A DNA stretch of 64,000 nt from Owenia fusiformis (GCA_903813345.2 CAIIXF020000001.1:40517366-40581365), one strand, 5' to 3'; positions 35,971-47,506 are shown, numbered from the stretch's first letter. Numbers and translations: made by a program. Notes: a model not told the origin generated them from the sequence alone.

Positions 35971-36642
35971 CCTTTACCATGCTGCCTTATTTCAGCAAAT
36001 ATATCCCACGCATCTGGCTTCTTTTTCAAAGAGTGCAAAAAATGATATGCCTGGACTAAATAATTAATATCTCAATAACTACTGAATGAATCTGGATAAA
36101 ATTTTCACAAAGGGAAAAAAATGTTCTTATGAATATTTTTCGTACAATAACATGACTGGGCATAAATATACCATGAATACTCCTCCGAAATCCGCCGCTC
36201 CGCCCCTTCGTCTGGTCAGAATTCAAATCTGAATTTGCAGCGATCGAATGTTCAATTTTTCAATTCAGAAAATATTCTAGTTTCTATTTTCGATGACCAT
36301 TATCGGCTTCCAAGAGCCTAAAAAGCTCGAAATCGTAGTCCATTTCCTCCACATTTTCGTTGTGATCGTATTTGTCCGCCATTTTGTACGATTTGTTCAC
36401 TTAAAACGACTAAAACACTGTTTAAATTGTTGAATTGAGAATTATTTTTCGAAATATCGCCATTTTTAGTTCAACAGGAAGTCATGTTAGGCACTGAATA
36501 AATCGGGCAATCTAATTGGACAATACGAATGGTGGGAAAAAGTAAAGTTTTTAAAAGTTTGAAATTGGGCGTACGGGTCCGCCGGCAGTTGTGAGAGACA
36601 TTTTAGCCTCGGCGGACGCGTACGCCGGCAGCACGCTAAAGG
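35971..36642. mobile_element. piggyBac-type non-autonomous element with TTAA target duplication
   Basis: The left end reads TTAA then CCTTTACCATGCTGCC (35967-35986); the right end reads GGCAGCACGCTAAAGG then TTAA (36627-36646). The ends are inverted copies with two mismatches in 16 bp. TTAA duplication and ends starting CC are the hallmark of piggyBac-like elements. The 672-bp interior has no transposase frame. Confidence 0.75.
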
Positions 36643-37107
36643 TTAAATAATGATCTTGTGATCGCACTTGACCAATAGAAAATGGTTTAAATTGGGTCTT
36701 CAGCTAGCAGCCAATCGTAAGAAGTGTACTGATTACTGCTCGGATATTGAGTATTGGATAACTATTTGTCCTATCACATGCCTCATACTACATCGATCAG
36801 AAATCAACTTCCGGGAAGGAAATTTCAAAAGAAAATGTTATTTCTTTTAGAAATAGAATTTCCTTCAATTATTTAGTGGATTCACGAAGTGATTTACGAA
36901 ATTCAAATTGCGTCCCAAAAACATAATTATTTTTTTTAATTTACGTCCACCCAATCTTGATTTACGTCCTCTCCATTGAAGGACGCTGTTAATGAAATCA
37001 CTGTATATTAGTGTTCCAAATGATAGTGAAAACTGGTGTCAGTACTACTGCGATCCAAGTTACTGTTAACAAATACTGTGATTTTGGGTTCACGTTTCCA
37101 TATGCAT

Positions 37108-37670
37108 TAGAGCTGGCATCAAATTGTGGAATGGTCGATTGTCAGTCGAATGCTCTCTGTGACACCCATGTCGACACAACACCTCTTGATCGACAGTCGG
37201 AACTCACAACATAATAAGCTATTTCCCTATGAATTAAAATCTTTGTTACTACCTGTGTATTTTAGTGAAGTTTTACCGCCTACATTTTCAAATTTTCTTT
37301 TTTGTTTTGATCGACTTCCTGCTCTCGAATTAGGTCTCGGGGCCCCTCGAGATTTACCCTCGAGATTTATTTTCAATGACTGCCCGGAAATAACAACAGA
37401 AATCGTAGTTTTATGTCTATTTATTGCTTTTTCGTCAAAGACTGATACTTGAAGATGGTTTACCTGTAAGTTAGATATAAAACATACAACTGAGGATGAC
37501 TATTGTGCATCGTATTGCTATTTACAAGCCTAGAAAATCTTAAATCCAGACGGATTTTCTTCAAAATTTTTTTCATTTTTCGAATATCATTGGACCCGAC
37601 AATGTCGATATCGTTGTCGATCGAGAGCTCCGACATGTCGACATTAAAATCCTATTCGATGCCAGCTCTA
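37108..37670. mobile_element. hAT-type non-autonomous element with 8-bp target duplication
   Basis: The left end TAGAGCTGGCATC and the right end GATGCCAGCTCTA are exact inverted copies of 13 bp. Identical 8-bp direct repeats ATATGCAT flank the element (37100-37107 and 37671-37678). Eight-base duplications and TAG/CAG-starting ends fit the hAT superfamily. The 563-bp interior encodes no transposase. Confidence 0.82.
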
Positions 37671-37795
37671 ATATGCATACATTTCTATAGATGTCTTTGA
37701 TGATCAATTTGGTCCCTTTTATACAAATGTGGTTTATAATCATGATTTATCAATGTCTTACGTGATTATCCATAATTCCTACATTGAATAAAGAC

Positions 37796-38142
37796 ATCTA
37801 CACCCAGATATTTAACTAATCATTTCTCGAATTGGAAAAAAAACAGATGGCGCCCCTAACTCTCCAAAAAGAAAAAACACAGAAATATCTCCACTTGTGA
37901 ACAGATAACTTGTCTTCGCTTTTTATTGATGTTTAGCAGTTAAGCAGGGGGCTATGATTATATGAAAGTGCTGTCCTATCTACATCCAGATATTTAACTA
38001 ATCATTTAAGATGGCGCCCCCAACTCTTTAAAAAAAAAAACACAGAAATATCTCCACTTGTGAACAGATTACTTGTCTTCGCTTTTTATTGATGTTTAGC
38101 AGTTAAGCAGGGGGCTATGATTATATGAAAGTGCTGTCCTAT
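37796..38142. repeat. Two-copy tandem duplication, about 180-bp unit
   Basis: Copies at 37796-37977 and 37978-38142 share long identical blocks, including CACAGAAATATCTCCACTTG and TTAAGCAGGGGGCTATGATT. Copy 2 lacks about 17 bp near its start. Confidence 0.93.
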
Positions 38143-39502
38143 TCATCATTCAATTAGGAAATCAGATACCAAATTATGTACAGTTAAGTAAATCGTATTT
38201 GCATGCCCTCTGCTATATTAAATTTAACAGATTCTATGACAAAATAAAAAAAAACACCTGACAGTATCAGGAAATATTTTGATACTGTTAACATCTTTCT
38301 TCACAATTTTCACTTTGTCCATATCTAAATGGAACACTCATTCAATTTATTAAATGCATGGAACTGTTCATAATGAGCATGTGACCTATTTTTCTAATTG
38401 TATTTCTGAATTCTCTAAAATAACAATTGAAACACTTTTCTGTGTTAAACCTTCTCTAAATTTGCTTAAAAGAGCCGGAAGCCCAGAACGGTGTCAATAT
38501 CAGGCCTGCTTACACATGTTGATTGACAGAAGTTTCCCACCTCTGTTAGTTTTGAGTTTGAATCATTTGTTGCATTTCAATGTTGATATCATACTCTAAG
38601 ATTCCAGTATAGATTTGTTATAATTTATGCTTATTATAAATGATCAAAGGTACTTCATCAAGAAACTCCATGAAGTCTATGGTGTGGAGGTCTAATGCAT
38701 CAGTGAATGACATTTTCGGCCATTTTATATCCCTAAATAGCATAATAATTATAACATTAGGAATGCTTTTTACTTCTCACCAGCTATCAATATGCATATG
38801 TCATGTACCTCTTGCATCCATACTAAATGAGTAAAATATTCTTGAATTTATCCCCTTATTCGAATCCCGAGGATGCAAAATTTTGTAACAACCAAAAACA
38901 GATATTCATATGGCATATCAATCATGTAAATGTTTCGATCACACCTGACACACTTCAACTTGCGACAATTTGTTGATTTCAACTGAATACATTGCTTTGA
39001 TAATAATGCAATTTTATGATTTTAAATTGGAAAATAATGAAAAAAGAAACAAAATATATGTGAAAAAGCTGGTTTTTGAATGGGAGTGACCAAAATGGAA
39101 AAAAATACTGAAATATACATGGATATATTTTGAACAAGCAACGATTTCGAGAGCTTTCAAATGAGTCTGCAACTTCATGCATGTCCTAACATCACCCAGA
39201 GCATTCTAGCGGTGCATCTCGACATGTTTAGAACGCTTTTTTTAGTTGGAAAAGTTGCAAAAAGTCCCTATTTCAAGGTTATGGAGGTCGATACCATGTG
39301 CATTCAGCTCACATAAATCGGTGTAAAATCATCAAAAACATGCTTAATCTATGTACTAAAGCAAAGATAAAGAATCGATGCAGTATAAGTCATAGGGACA
39401 AACATCAAATACATACCTAAAGGTTTGAAAATTAGACCCAAATTCGCCTTGGATTCATGTACGCCATGGAACAATAACACGGGCCGCCATTTGCAATTTG
39501 TT
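38143..39502. other. Non-coding stretch, nothing recognised
   Basis: Short frames here (38354-38599, 38640-38834, 38979-39182) show no domain or splice context. Confidence 0.5.
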
Positions 39503-39957
39503 TGCGCATGCGTCAATTATGACGGAATGTTTTGTTCGTATTTTCACCGTAAGATGTCAGTCAATGATATCAATCTTTATTCAAGGCTGAGAAATTCATA
39601 AGAATAAACAAGCTGACCACCACACATCATCTGCACCGTGGTCTTGCTAATATTCTAATTTCATGGAAAGCAGTAGAGTAGTCCATTGGTTAAACTATTT
39701 TCTCAAATTAATACAAATATTTCCTGAAAACCATGATCACGGACGATTGTAAATTTGGATTACAACAAATATGGCAGAATAATTAAAATATACATATTAT
39801 ATATTTTGCAATAGTTTCCAATCTCATATAAAGAGGGCTGCATCGCAATAAATGTACAGTTCATATCGCAAAACGTGCTCTAATATATACTACATTCCAA
39901 CCAAATTTAATTTACCTATCCCAGAACTTTGACCTAGTTGCCAATGACGCATGCGCA
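39503..39957. promoter_or_regulatory. Inverted pair of NRF1-like 13-mers
   Basis: TGCGCATGCGTCA at 39503-39515 and its exact reverse complement at 39945-39957 are 430 bp apart. NRF1 (alpha-Pal) was first described at a mammalian eIF2-alpha promoter, and the eIF2-alpha gene lies about 2 kb downstream. They could also be the ends of a small element, but the match does not extend beyond the 13-mers. Confidence 0.4.
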
Positions 39958-40246
39958 CATCAATATTGCATCAGGTTTTCACATGTGGCTAGAAATATCA
40001 ACATAAATTCATACTTTCATCGTCCAGTGTAAGATTTAGCCTACTGATAGCATATTTGTTACAACAAACATATTCTCACTGATCCGTAAGTATAGGCTAA
40101 TTGTATTTTAAACCATGAACTCAGAGAAAATACGTAATTTATTGCAACCGGAAGTACAGTTTCTTTTGATTTTTCTTCATTTTTCATCTTTGATTTTCAT
40201 GATAGGCCGGATGTCAGAGATCGTTTAAGGGGTGTAGTAGACGGTG

Positions 40247-40301
40247 AACACCGCCTCTAATGCGTTGGATTGTCGTATGGACTTGCTTTAGAGGCGGTGT
40301 T
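40247..40301. repeat. Perfect 14-bp hairpin with 27-base loop
   Basis: AACACCGCCTCTAA (40247-40260) is followed by its reverse complement TTAGAGGCGGTGTT (40288-40301). Partial pairing continues a few bases outwards. The GC-rich stem stands out from the AT-rich surroundings. Confidence 0.85.
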
Positions 40302-40899
40302 TATCCTTGTAAATTCATGCCAATCGAAAGTTTTTCTTGACTATTTTTTGACGGTTCACTTTATTTTAGTCATATAAATCTGACCCTCGTATGATGTTAT
40401 CTGTTGTTATTTTTTCTGATTTGGATATTTATTTTTTCTTATTTTCTTGCATACGAGCGTCATACACACTTCCCTCATCTAAATTGCGGGAAATGCTTTC
40501 CTGGCCTGTCTACCCAACCAAATTCACACAAATGATAAATAAATTTCTTTGCTTCAACTATTGAGTATTTAATCTTACCTTAGGCACGTAAACCGCTTGG
40601 TAATTGAAGAAATATAAGCATGCCGCTTGAATTTTAAAATTTTTTCATTTTGTCATACCAAGGTCACTTCCGGATTAATCTGAGTCTAGATGTAAAACTA
40701 TATCAAACGAAATCATAAGTATTTGTTACACGAAGATTCAGTTGAAAGGGAACCAGTGTCGTTAAGAAGGGAAGTTATTTAGAAAAGTTATTTTTTCAAA
40801 ATGAGAAAAGTGATAAGTATGAGAGAACGGCTTTGGAATCGATCTCTGCGTAATAAATAATTATGATTCCGTTTCGATACATGTTTTACATTTAGACTA

Positions 40900-40993
40900 C
40901 CGGAAACAACATTTAGCAACATGGCGGGCGATAATGAAAATATAATTCAATTGAATATATTTCGTCAATTATCAAGCGTTTGACATGTCTAAG
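40900..40993 (+). promoter_or_regulatory. Candidate eIF2-alpha promoter and leader exon
   Basis: An ETS-type site ACCGGAAA near 40901 is followed by CAACATGGCGGG, an 11-of-12 match to the TISU/YY1 consensus, with its ATG at 40921. A splice donor AAG/GTAAGA closes the segment at 40993. Joined to the acceptor TTTTCAG at 42121-42127, this gives a leader with a 20-codon upstream ORF (40921-40983) and a second upstream ATG at 40985. A separate minus-strand donor near 41311 shows that alternative first exons in this area cannot be excluded. Confidence 0.35.
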
Positions 40994-42134
40994 GTAAGAT
41001 TTAACACTTTGATGTTGGAGCTAAATAATTACTCGATAATTTGTGTGACTTTGGTTGGTATGGTAACTATGGTTACCCAGACAGGCCAGGAAAGCATTTA
41101 CCGCAATTTGTTCCATATAATATCTACGACCGTATATGCAAAGAAAATGATAAAAAATAAATATCCAAATAAGAACTTGGAATATCAGAGAGAAGCATAT
41201 AACGGTCGGATTTATATGACTACTTTATTTTAACTTCTGCTTAGAATCTCTGCGTCATTTATAGAGAAATATAAACAAAGTGGATACATTGATGATTTAT
41301 ACAAAAACTTACCATACCTTTGTGGTTGTAGAAGGTTGAATTGTGCTAATTTTGTAGCAAAATCGCCGTTTGTCGCTAATGTTCACAAAATCTTTAATGT
41401 CGTTCTCTATTCTCACGAGATTTTGCTGCCATCTAATTAACTATACAGAGTTTGTATCATTCATTCGACCATCATGTATTCGACGGAAGTCGGAAATCAA
41501 TGATCTCTATTCGCATAACATAAAAAAAAGTTTGGATTTGATTTGAAGCCAGAACTGTTACAAGTGATAACAAACATATTGAATTAGTTTCCGGGTTTCC
41601 TCTAACTGAATTTACATTGTTTATAGAGTTCTATTAGTGCTCAAGAATTGTTACATTATTATCAATGTCAGTGACCTCTATTTTTTTGTAATCAGGTCAT
41701 CAGTCATATCCTTTCACGCTCCCTAAGAATGAAATATTAAAATTCACCACTTACCTTCTTTCCCCACACTCCTATATTATCAGCATAGCTTTGCCGTACT
41801 CTGGAAACTACTCGTATAAGGGCACTTTGAACAGTTGAAAATCTTGTTTTATCACTTTCTTAAATATTATCTCCCAAGGAAAAAAAAATGGCGCTACTGG
41901 AAACAAGATATAGTGACAAACTATTTCTTTAACAAAAGATAAAACAAGCTCTTGAATCACACAAAGTTCCTGATAATTTCCAGAAAATGGCCAAGCAATG
42001 TCACTAATTAATGTATGAAACATTTGAGGGTAGAAGGCAGTGGCCTCTTATAATTTGTGACAAGAGGCATCAGGTACTGATTGACTTCATTCAAAAATTT
42101 TATTCAGATGTTATTTTGTATTTTCAGATTCAAA

Positions 42135-45100
42135 ATGCCGCTTTTTTGTCGATACTTCGAGCATCGACTACCAGAAATTGAAGATGTTGTTATGGTAAAT
42201 GTGAGATCAATAGCAGAAATGGGAGCTTATGTGCACCTGCTAGAATACAACAATATAGAAGGCATGATATTGCTCAGTGAACTGTCACGTAGAAGAATCC
42301 GATCAATCAACAAGTTAATCAGAGTTGGAAGGAATGAATGTGTTGTTGTGATTCGAGTAGACAAAGACAAAGGTATTGAAAAGGGATATCACATATTTCC
42401 CGTATTGTGATGACTACTTCTCAACATTTTGTAAATACTCATTTTAATCTTGAGTAAGAAAGATTTACTCAAGTTACTTCAATTTTTTATTTAGCATTAT
42501 ATTGATGTCCACAGAAAATATTATTTCAACATGTTGCTGCTAGAGTAATTATGTCACGTACCTCCCAAGTGGTGACATTTTGTTATGGTCTCCAACTTTT
42601 TTGTGACAGCACCCGATGGTCAGCGGTTGGCATTTGTAATTAATGGCATATGGTGACATATTGTATGTGAATGCCTCATATTTTCTTACATCTTTATGTG
42701 GCTGCAATATTCTTTAGATTACCCAAGGAATAATTCCAAAATTATTTCCTAGTCGCACAATAAACGTTGATTCAAAATTATAGATTTCTTGGTTCAGTGT
42801 ACTTTTTACATTGGCGTAAATACATTTGCATTTTTAATTGGAATTTCCACATATTCAAGTATGATTTTCTACTCTGCATGTGGTAATTGTCTTTAAAGTT
42901 CAATCTTTCTGAATATTCAGGCTACATAGATTTATCCAAGAGAAGAGTATCTCCAGAAGAAGTGATGAAATGTGAAGAAAAGTTTGCTAAGGCAAAAGCA
43001 GTAAGTGCAGTGTTTGATAAAAATAAATTATTTTCCTAAAGTTTAAAAATAAAACCCAATATATGAAGTTAAATGTTTAGTACAAGAGTATTTTGAAGCT
43101 AACAACGAAAAACTTCGATCTGAGATCTATAAGATAGAATACTGTAGATTGGGTTAATTTGGCGCCCGCTTTAATTTGGCGAAATTGAAAAATTCGCCAA
43201 TATAAATCTTCGTCAAAATTTAGAATGAATCCCCGGGAATTATCTAGGGTATTTCGTCCAGTGTATTTAGGTCATTTCCGGTTTAGTTTTTTCCAAAAAT
43301 ATGAAAAAATGTCTCTCATAAATTGGCTCAGAACTGGTCCGTCACTCATTAATACTCAGGGAAAAACTAGAAAGGAAAAGCATGGTAAAGTAGCAGCATC
43401 GATCAAGGTGCAAAATGTAAAGGATGATCTCACAAAAATGTACAAACGTGGTGAATATCGCTAGTGGTCCTCAAAAGAACATAGCCAAACATGCCCATTT
43501 ACATGGCAATTCGCAAACTGTGCGGCACGTAAGTAATTAAATTTTTTTGCATATCCGCCAAATTAAATAGCCGCCAATATGCCAAAAATGGCAAAATCGC
43601 CAAATTAAGTAGCGCCAAATTAACCCAATCTACAGTAAGAGAAAAAATATTTAGTAAAGACCCCGCAATATGTCAATAAAATGAAAGAATTTTTCAGGTT
43701 AACAGTATCTTGAGACATGTTGGTGAACTATTAAATTACACCTCAGACTCCCAGTTAGAAGCACTATACAAAAAGACAGCATGGCATTTTGACGCAAAAT
43801 ATGGCAAACCTGGTGCAGCTTATGAGGCTTTCAAACATGCAGTTGCGTAAGTATATCACCGGAAAAAATTAATGGAGGGGGAGTAGCCGATTTCTGCTAG
43901 AAAATTCAACATATCTGCAAGATTATTTTTCACAAGAAAGTTTACAAAAGAATTGCTTATGCAAGTTTCAAGAGAAAACATTTATCTACATCGCAATACC
44001 AACTTTACACTTCTATTTTGCTGTTTCATAATGTTACCACATTGTGATATCTCCCTCCATTGTCTTATCCAATAATCTTCCAATTTACAGTAATCCTGAG
44101 GTTTTAGATGAACTAGATCTGGATGATGAGACAAGAAAAGTTTTAGTAGACAACATCAAGAGGAGACTCACTCCACAGGCTGTCAAGATTAGATGTGGTA
44201 AATATCAACTATTTCATCATTGCCCTCTCTTAATTCATTATTGCCATCCCTTGATTCATATTGCCCTCTTTCAATTTATTATTGCCCCTTGTTTTAATTT
44301 TTCATAAATGTGCAGAAATTTCCTGAATGTCATCATTTCGTCCATTCTTACTTCTTGAGACATATAGTCAGGATTCTATGTTTCATTAATGCTTCATGTG
44401 TGGCTTTATAACACTCAATGCATATTAAAGTAATTAATCTTTGCAAAGATGTAAAATTTCTTAAAACAGTGTAAATAGCGACATTTAAGATTTCAGAATC
44501 TATGAGATGAATGCATGTGGAATATTTAGTCTTCAACTTGATATTTACAGGTACATGTACATACAAGTTACTGGTCATCATTTATAATCAGAGTTAGAGG
44601 TTTAGCCCCTTAAATCCATCTATTCCATCCCAGAAATGATTAATGTCATTGCTTTTTCAGATATGAAAGTAGCTTGTTACGGATATGAAGGAGTTGATGC
44701 TGTGAAAGCTTCACTGAGAAAGGGTCTAGAAATGACAACAGAAGAAATGCCTATCAAAGTAAGTCCATTTAGTCAGTTTGGGATTTTATGGGGATTTCAA
44801 TATCCATTATTCAGTCAATATTTTCATTTATATTCTGGCTTGTTAAGGCATAAAAATATTGGAAAGAAATCATCACTTATTGATCTCACTCATTAACATG
44901 CTCCAATCAGAAAGAGCGAATCAATTTCTTTGTTAGGTAAACATATTACCCACAATGCAGCTCTGTGTGACCAATCATATTGTCCTTTGAGTGGTGCAAT
45001 CTGTAAAAGCATTCAGTTTGAAGAGTTCAACCATAAATAGGAGAATTAAAGACACTTTAAGCACATATCTAGTAATAATTTATACATTTTTATTTGATTT

Positions 45101-47506
45101 CTCATTGCAGATAAACCTTATAGCCCCACCATTATATGTTATGACTACAACAACGTTAGAAAGAACTGAAGGACTAGCCAAACTAAATGCAGCACTTAAC
45201 TCTATAAAGGAATGTATAGAGGATAGTGGTGGGGTATTCAATATAGAAATGGCAGTAAGTAAACAAATGGCCCAAAAAAATATTTGTGATATTTTCTAAA
45301 CAGGAATTGAAACTGTTGTGCCATAATCACCAATTTCTCAAGATTTATGTTTTTATTATCCCATCGAACGAAGTTCGAAGGGATATAGGGAACGCCTCTG
45401 TCCGTCTGTCTGTCTGTCCGTCCGGGCAATAACTCAAATACCGTTGGCCCGATTTTGTTCATATTTTGTACACATATACCCTATGGGGGTAGAAGTTCTC
45501 CTCGAAAGCTGATTTTCAAAATGGCTGCTCATTTCAAAATGGCGGCCATTTAAGTGCCGAATTTACGGTAATTTAGGTGCAATATGTAAAATTGTAATAG
45601 CAATATGTTTTAGATGTAAAAAAATTATATAGGACATTAATAAAGCTAGAAATGTAGACATTAAAGAAGCACATGACATCCATCTTGAAAAATGGCGGCC
45701 TTTACTCGTTATTTTACGATTTTTGCTGTAACTCGAAAAGTAGTGGAGCGATTTTTTCATATTTAGTATGTGAATACTACAAACATTGCAAACTGTCTAA
45801 AGACATTTTTGATAGAAGGCGGCCATTTTAAAAAATGGCCACCATTTTTCAAAATGGCCACCATTTAAACGTATTTTACTTTAACTCGAAAAGTAGTGGA
45901 GCGATTTTGTTCATATTTGGTATGTGAATACTATAAGCATGACACACTGTCCTATGACACGTTTGGTAGAAGGCGGCCATTTTGAAATTTTTTTGAAATT
46001 TTACTATAACTCGAAAAGTAGTGAAGCGATTTTGTTCATATTTGGTATGTGAATACTATAAGCATGACACACTGTCCTATGACACTTTTGGCAGAAGGCG
46101 GCCATTTTAACGTATTTTACTATAACTCGAAAAGTAGTGAAGTGATTTTGTTCATATTTGGTATGTGAATACTGTAAGCATGGCACACTGTCTAATGACA
46201 CTTTTGGTAGAAGGGGGCCATTTTTCAAAATGGCCGCCATTTTAACGTATTTTACTATAACTCCAAAAGTAGTGGAGCGATTTTGTTTATATTTGGTATG
46301 TGAATACTATAAGCACGGCACACTGTCTAATGGCACTTTTGGTAGAAGGTTTTTTTTGTTTTTTTTTTTATAAAATCAAACTTTATTAATAAACATATTT
46401 TACATTACATGCATACAATTAGATAAAATACAATTATAGAAATTTCAAGTGACATTACATCTTTCTGATCATTATTTCATTATCAAATATAGCTTTTAAA
46501 TTACTAGCTGTATTGACCCTTTTTTAAAATCATGTATAGCTTTTTTAATTACCAATGTTTTAAGTAAATCTTCTTTTTTAACAATTGCATTTCCAATTTT
46601 TTGATCATTTGTAACATTTACATCATTCCAAATTGATTTAATACAGTCACAATTGATAAAGAAGTGGTCAATGTCATCTTTTACATGTGTGTTACAAAAG
46701 TTACAGATGTCAGAGTTTTCTATGTTACATTTCTTCAAATAAATATTTTGAGGGTAAATACCATGTAAAATTTTCCATTGAATTACCAAAAGGGTAGTAT
46801 CAGTTGTACATTCAAAAAATTGAGACCAGACTTTATCGTTTAGAATCTCAGCATTAAATTTTATGTCACACTTTCTCTCTAAAACAATTTTTGTTCTCAC
46901 AATTCTTGTGTTTACAAGATGGCTCTCAATGCCTTTAAAAAATTTTGGTAGAAGGTGGCCATTTTGAAAAATGGCCACCATTTTAACGTATTTTACTATA
47001 ACTTGAAAAGTAGTGGAGCGATTTTGTTCATATTTGGTATGTGAATACTATAAGTATGGCACATGATCTAATGACACTTTTGGTAGAAGGCGGCCATTTT
47101 GAAAAATGGCTACCATTTTTGCTATATACTTTGATTGTAAAAATGCCATCCATGGCTGTTTGATGGGATTCGCTATGCTTTGGCGTTGCTGTTGTTCTGG
47201 TTGGTATTTTGACCTTAACTAGAACAATCCTGGATATATATTTATCAACTGGAAAAGCATTTTGCATCTATAATGAATCTGAGAGACTGATTCCATCTAA
47301 TATTACATTGAGATATATGTTTTATGATCTTTTGTATCTTATTCCAGCCCAAGGTGGTATCAGATAGTGATGAGGTTGAATTAAAGAAACAACTGGAACT
47401 TCTAGAAGAGCAGAATAGGGAGGTTGAAGGTGACGACTCTGCTGATGAGTATGAGGATACTGGTATGGCTGGACCTAAGGACATTGTAAATGATGATGAA
47501 GACTAG
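42135..47506 (+). CDS. EIF2S1: Translation initiation factor 2 subunit alpha (eIF2-alpha), seven coding exons
   Basis: Exons: 42135-42372, 42921-43000, 43698-43846, 44091-44197, 44661-44758, 45111-45254, 47348-47506. All introns are GT..AG and the phases agree; the CDS is 975 nt (324 residues, human 315). The protein has the S1-type RNA-binding domain (about 15-88; [16 protein letters not shown]), the regulatory loop [12 protein letters not shown] with the stress-kinase target Ser51 (counting Met), then [14 protein letters not shown], the helical domain, and the C-terminal domain with [20 protein letters not shown]. It ends in an acidic tail. eIF2-alpha is part of the eIF2-GTP-initiator tRNA complex; phosphorylation of Ser51 by PERK, GCN2, PKR or HRI blocks GDP exchange and lowers general translation. 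The acceptor TTTTCAG lies seven bases before the ATG, so a separate leader exon must exist. Introns 1, 2 and 6 carry transposon-like repeats. Confidence 0.97.
42545..42665 (-). repeat. Short dispersed repeat, family B, copy 3
   Basis: On the minus strand it reads GCCAACCGCTGACCATC, CACAAAAAAGTTGGAGACCA and AATGTCACCAC, in the same order as the copies at 5857-5950 and 29813-29930. It is in eIF2-alpha intron 1. Confidence 0.65.
43140..43637. mobile_element. TA-flanked MITE with long inverted ends (in eIF2-alpha intron 2)
   Basis: Both ends read TACTGTAGATTGGGTTAATT then TGGCGC inwards, at least 26 bp of perfect inversion, followed by a second imperfect TTAATTTGGCGA block. The flanking TA on each side fits a TA target duplication, as in Tc1/mariner-type elements, although TA may be part of the end itself. 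The interior ORF (43225-43464) has no known domain. Confidence 0.85.
45358..47199 (-). mobile_element. Composite dispersed repeat family A, copy 2 (in eIF2-alpha intron 6)
   Basis: It is inverted relative to copy 1: ATCCCATCGAAC at 45358-45369, then a (CTGT/CCGT)n tract and the common tail, then about six internal units with TCGAAAAGTAGTG, and finally the AACAACAGCAACGCC end at 47199. The element is interrupted by a LINE fragment (46350-46942). Confidence 0.85.
46350..46942 (-). mobile_element. 5'-truncated LINE fragment nested in repeat A, with target duplication
   Basis: The minus-strand frame 46496-46981 encodes the C-terminal end of a non-LTR reverse transcriptase: W-x..[11 protein letters not shown], then CNFC, HFFINC and IWNDV, the zinc-knuckle (zf-RVT) region that follows the RT domain in many LINEs. 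A tail of A residues (poly-T on the plus strand, 46350-46371) with AATAAA follows the stop. Identical 13-bp direct repeats TTTTGGTAGAAGG flank it (46337-46349 and 46943-46955). The first ~13 codons of the frame belong to the host repeat. The copy lacks the RT core and endonuclease and is inactive. Confidence 0.9.

Noticed and set aside
41756-41805. Possible 50-nt minus-strand exon reading VRQSYADNIGVWGKK, between CCAG and GTAAGT
   Set aside because: One frame is open and the donor is strong, but the product was not recognised, no partner exon could be joined with confidence, and a short open frame of this size is expected by chance.
43225-43464. 79-codon ORF in eIF2-alpha intron 2
   Set aside because: It lies wholly inside the TA-flanked MITE and has no transposase motif.
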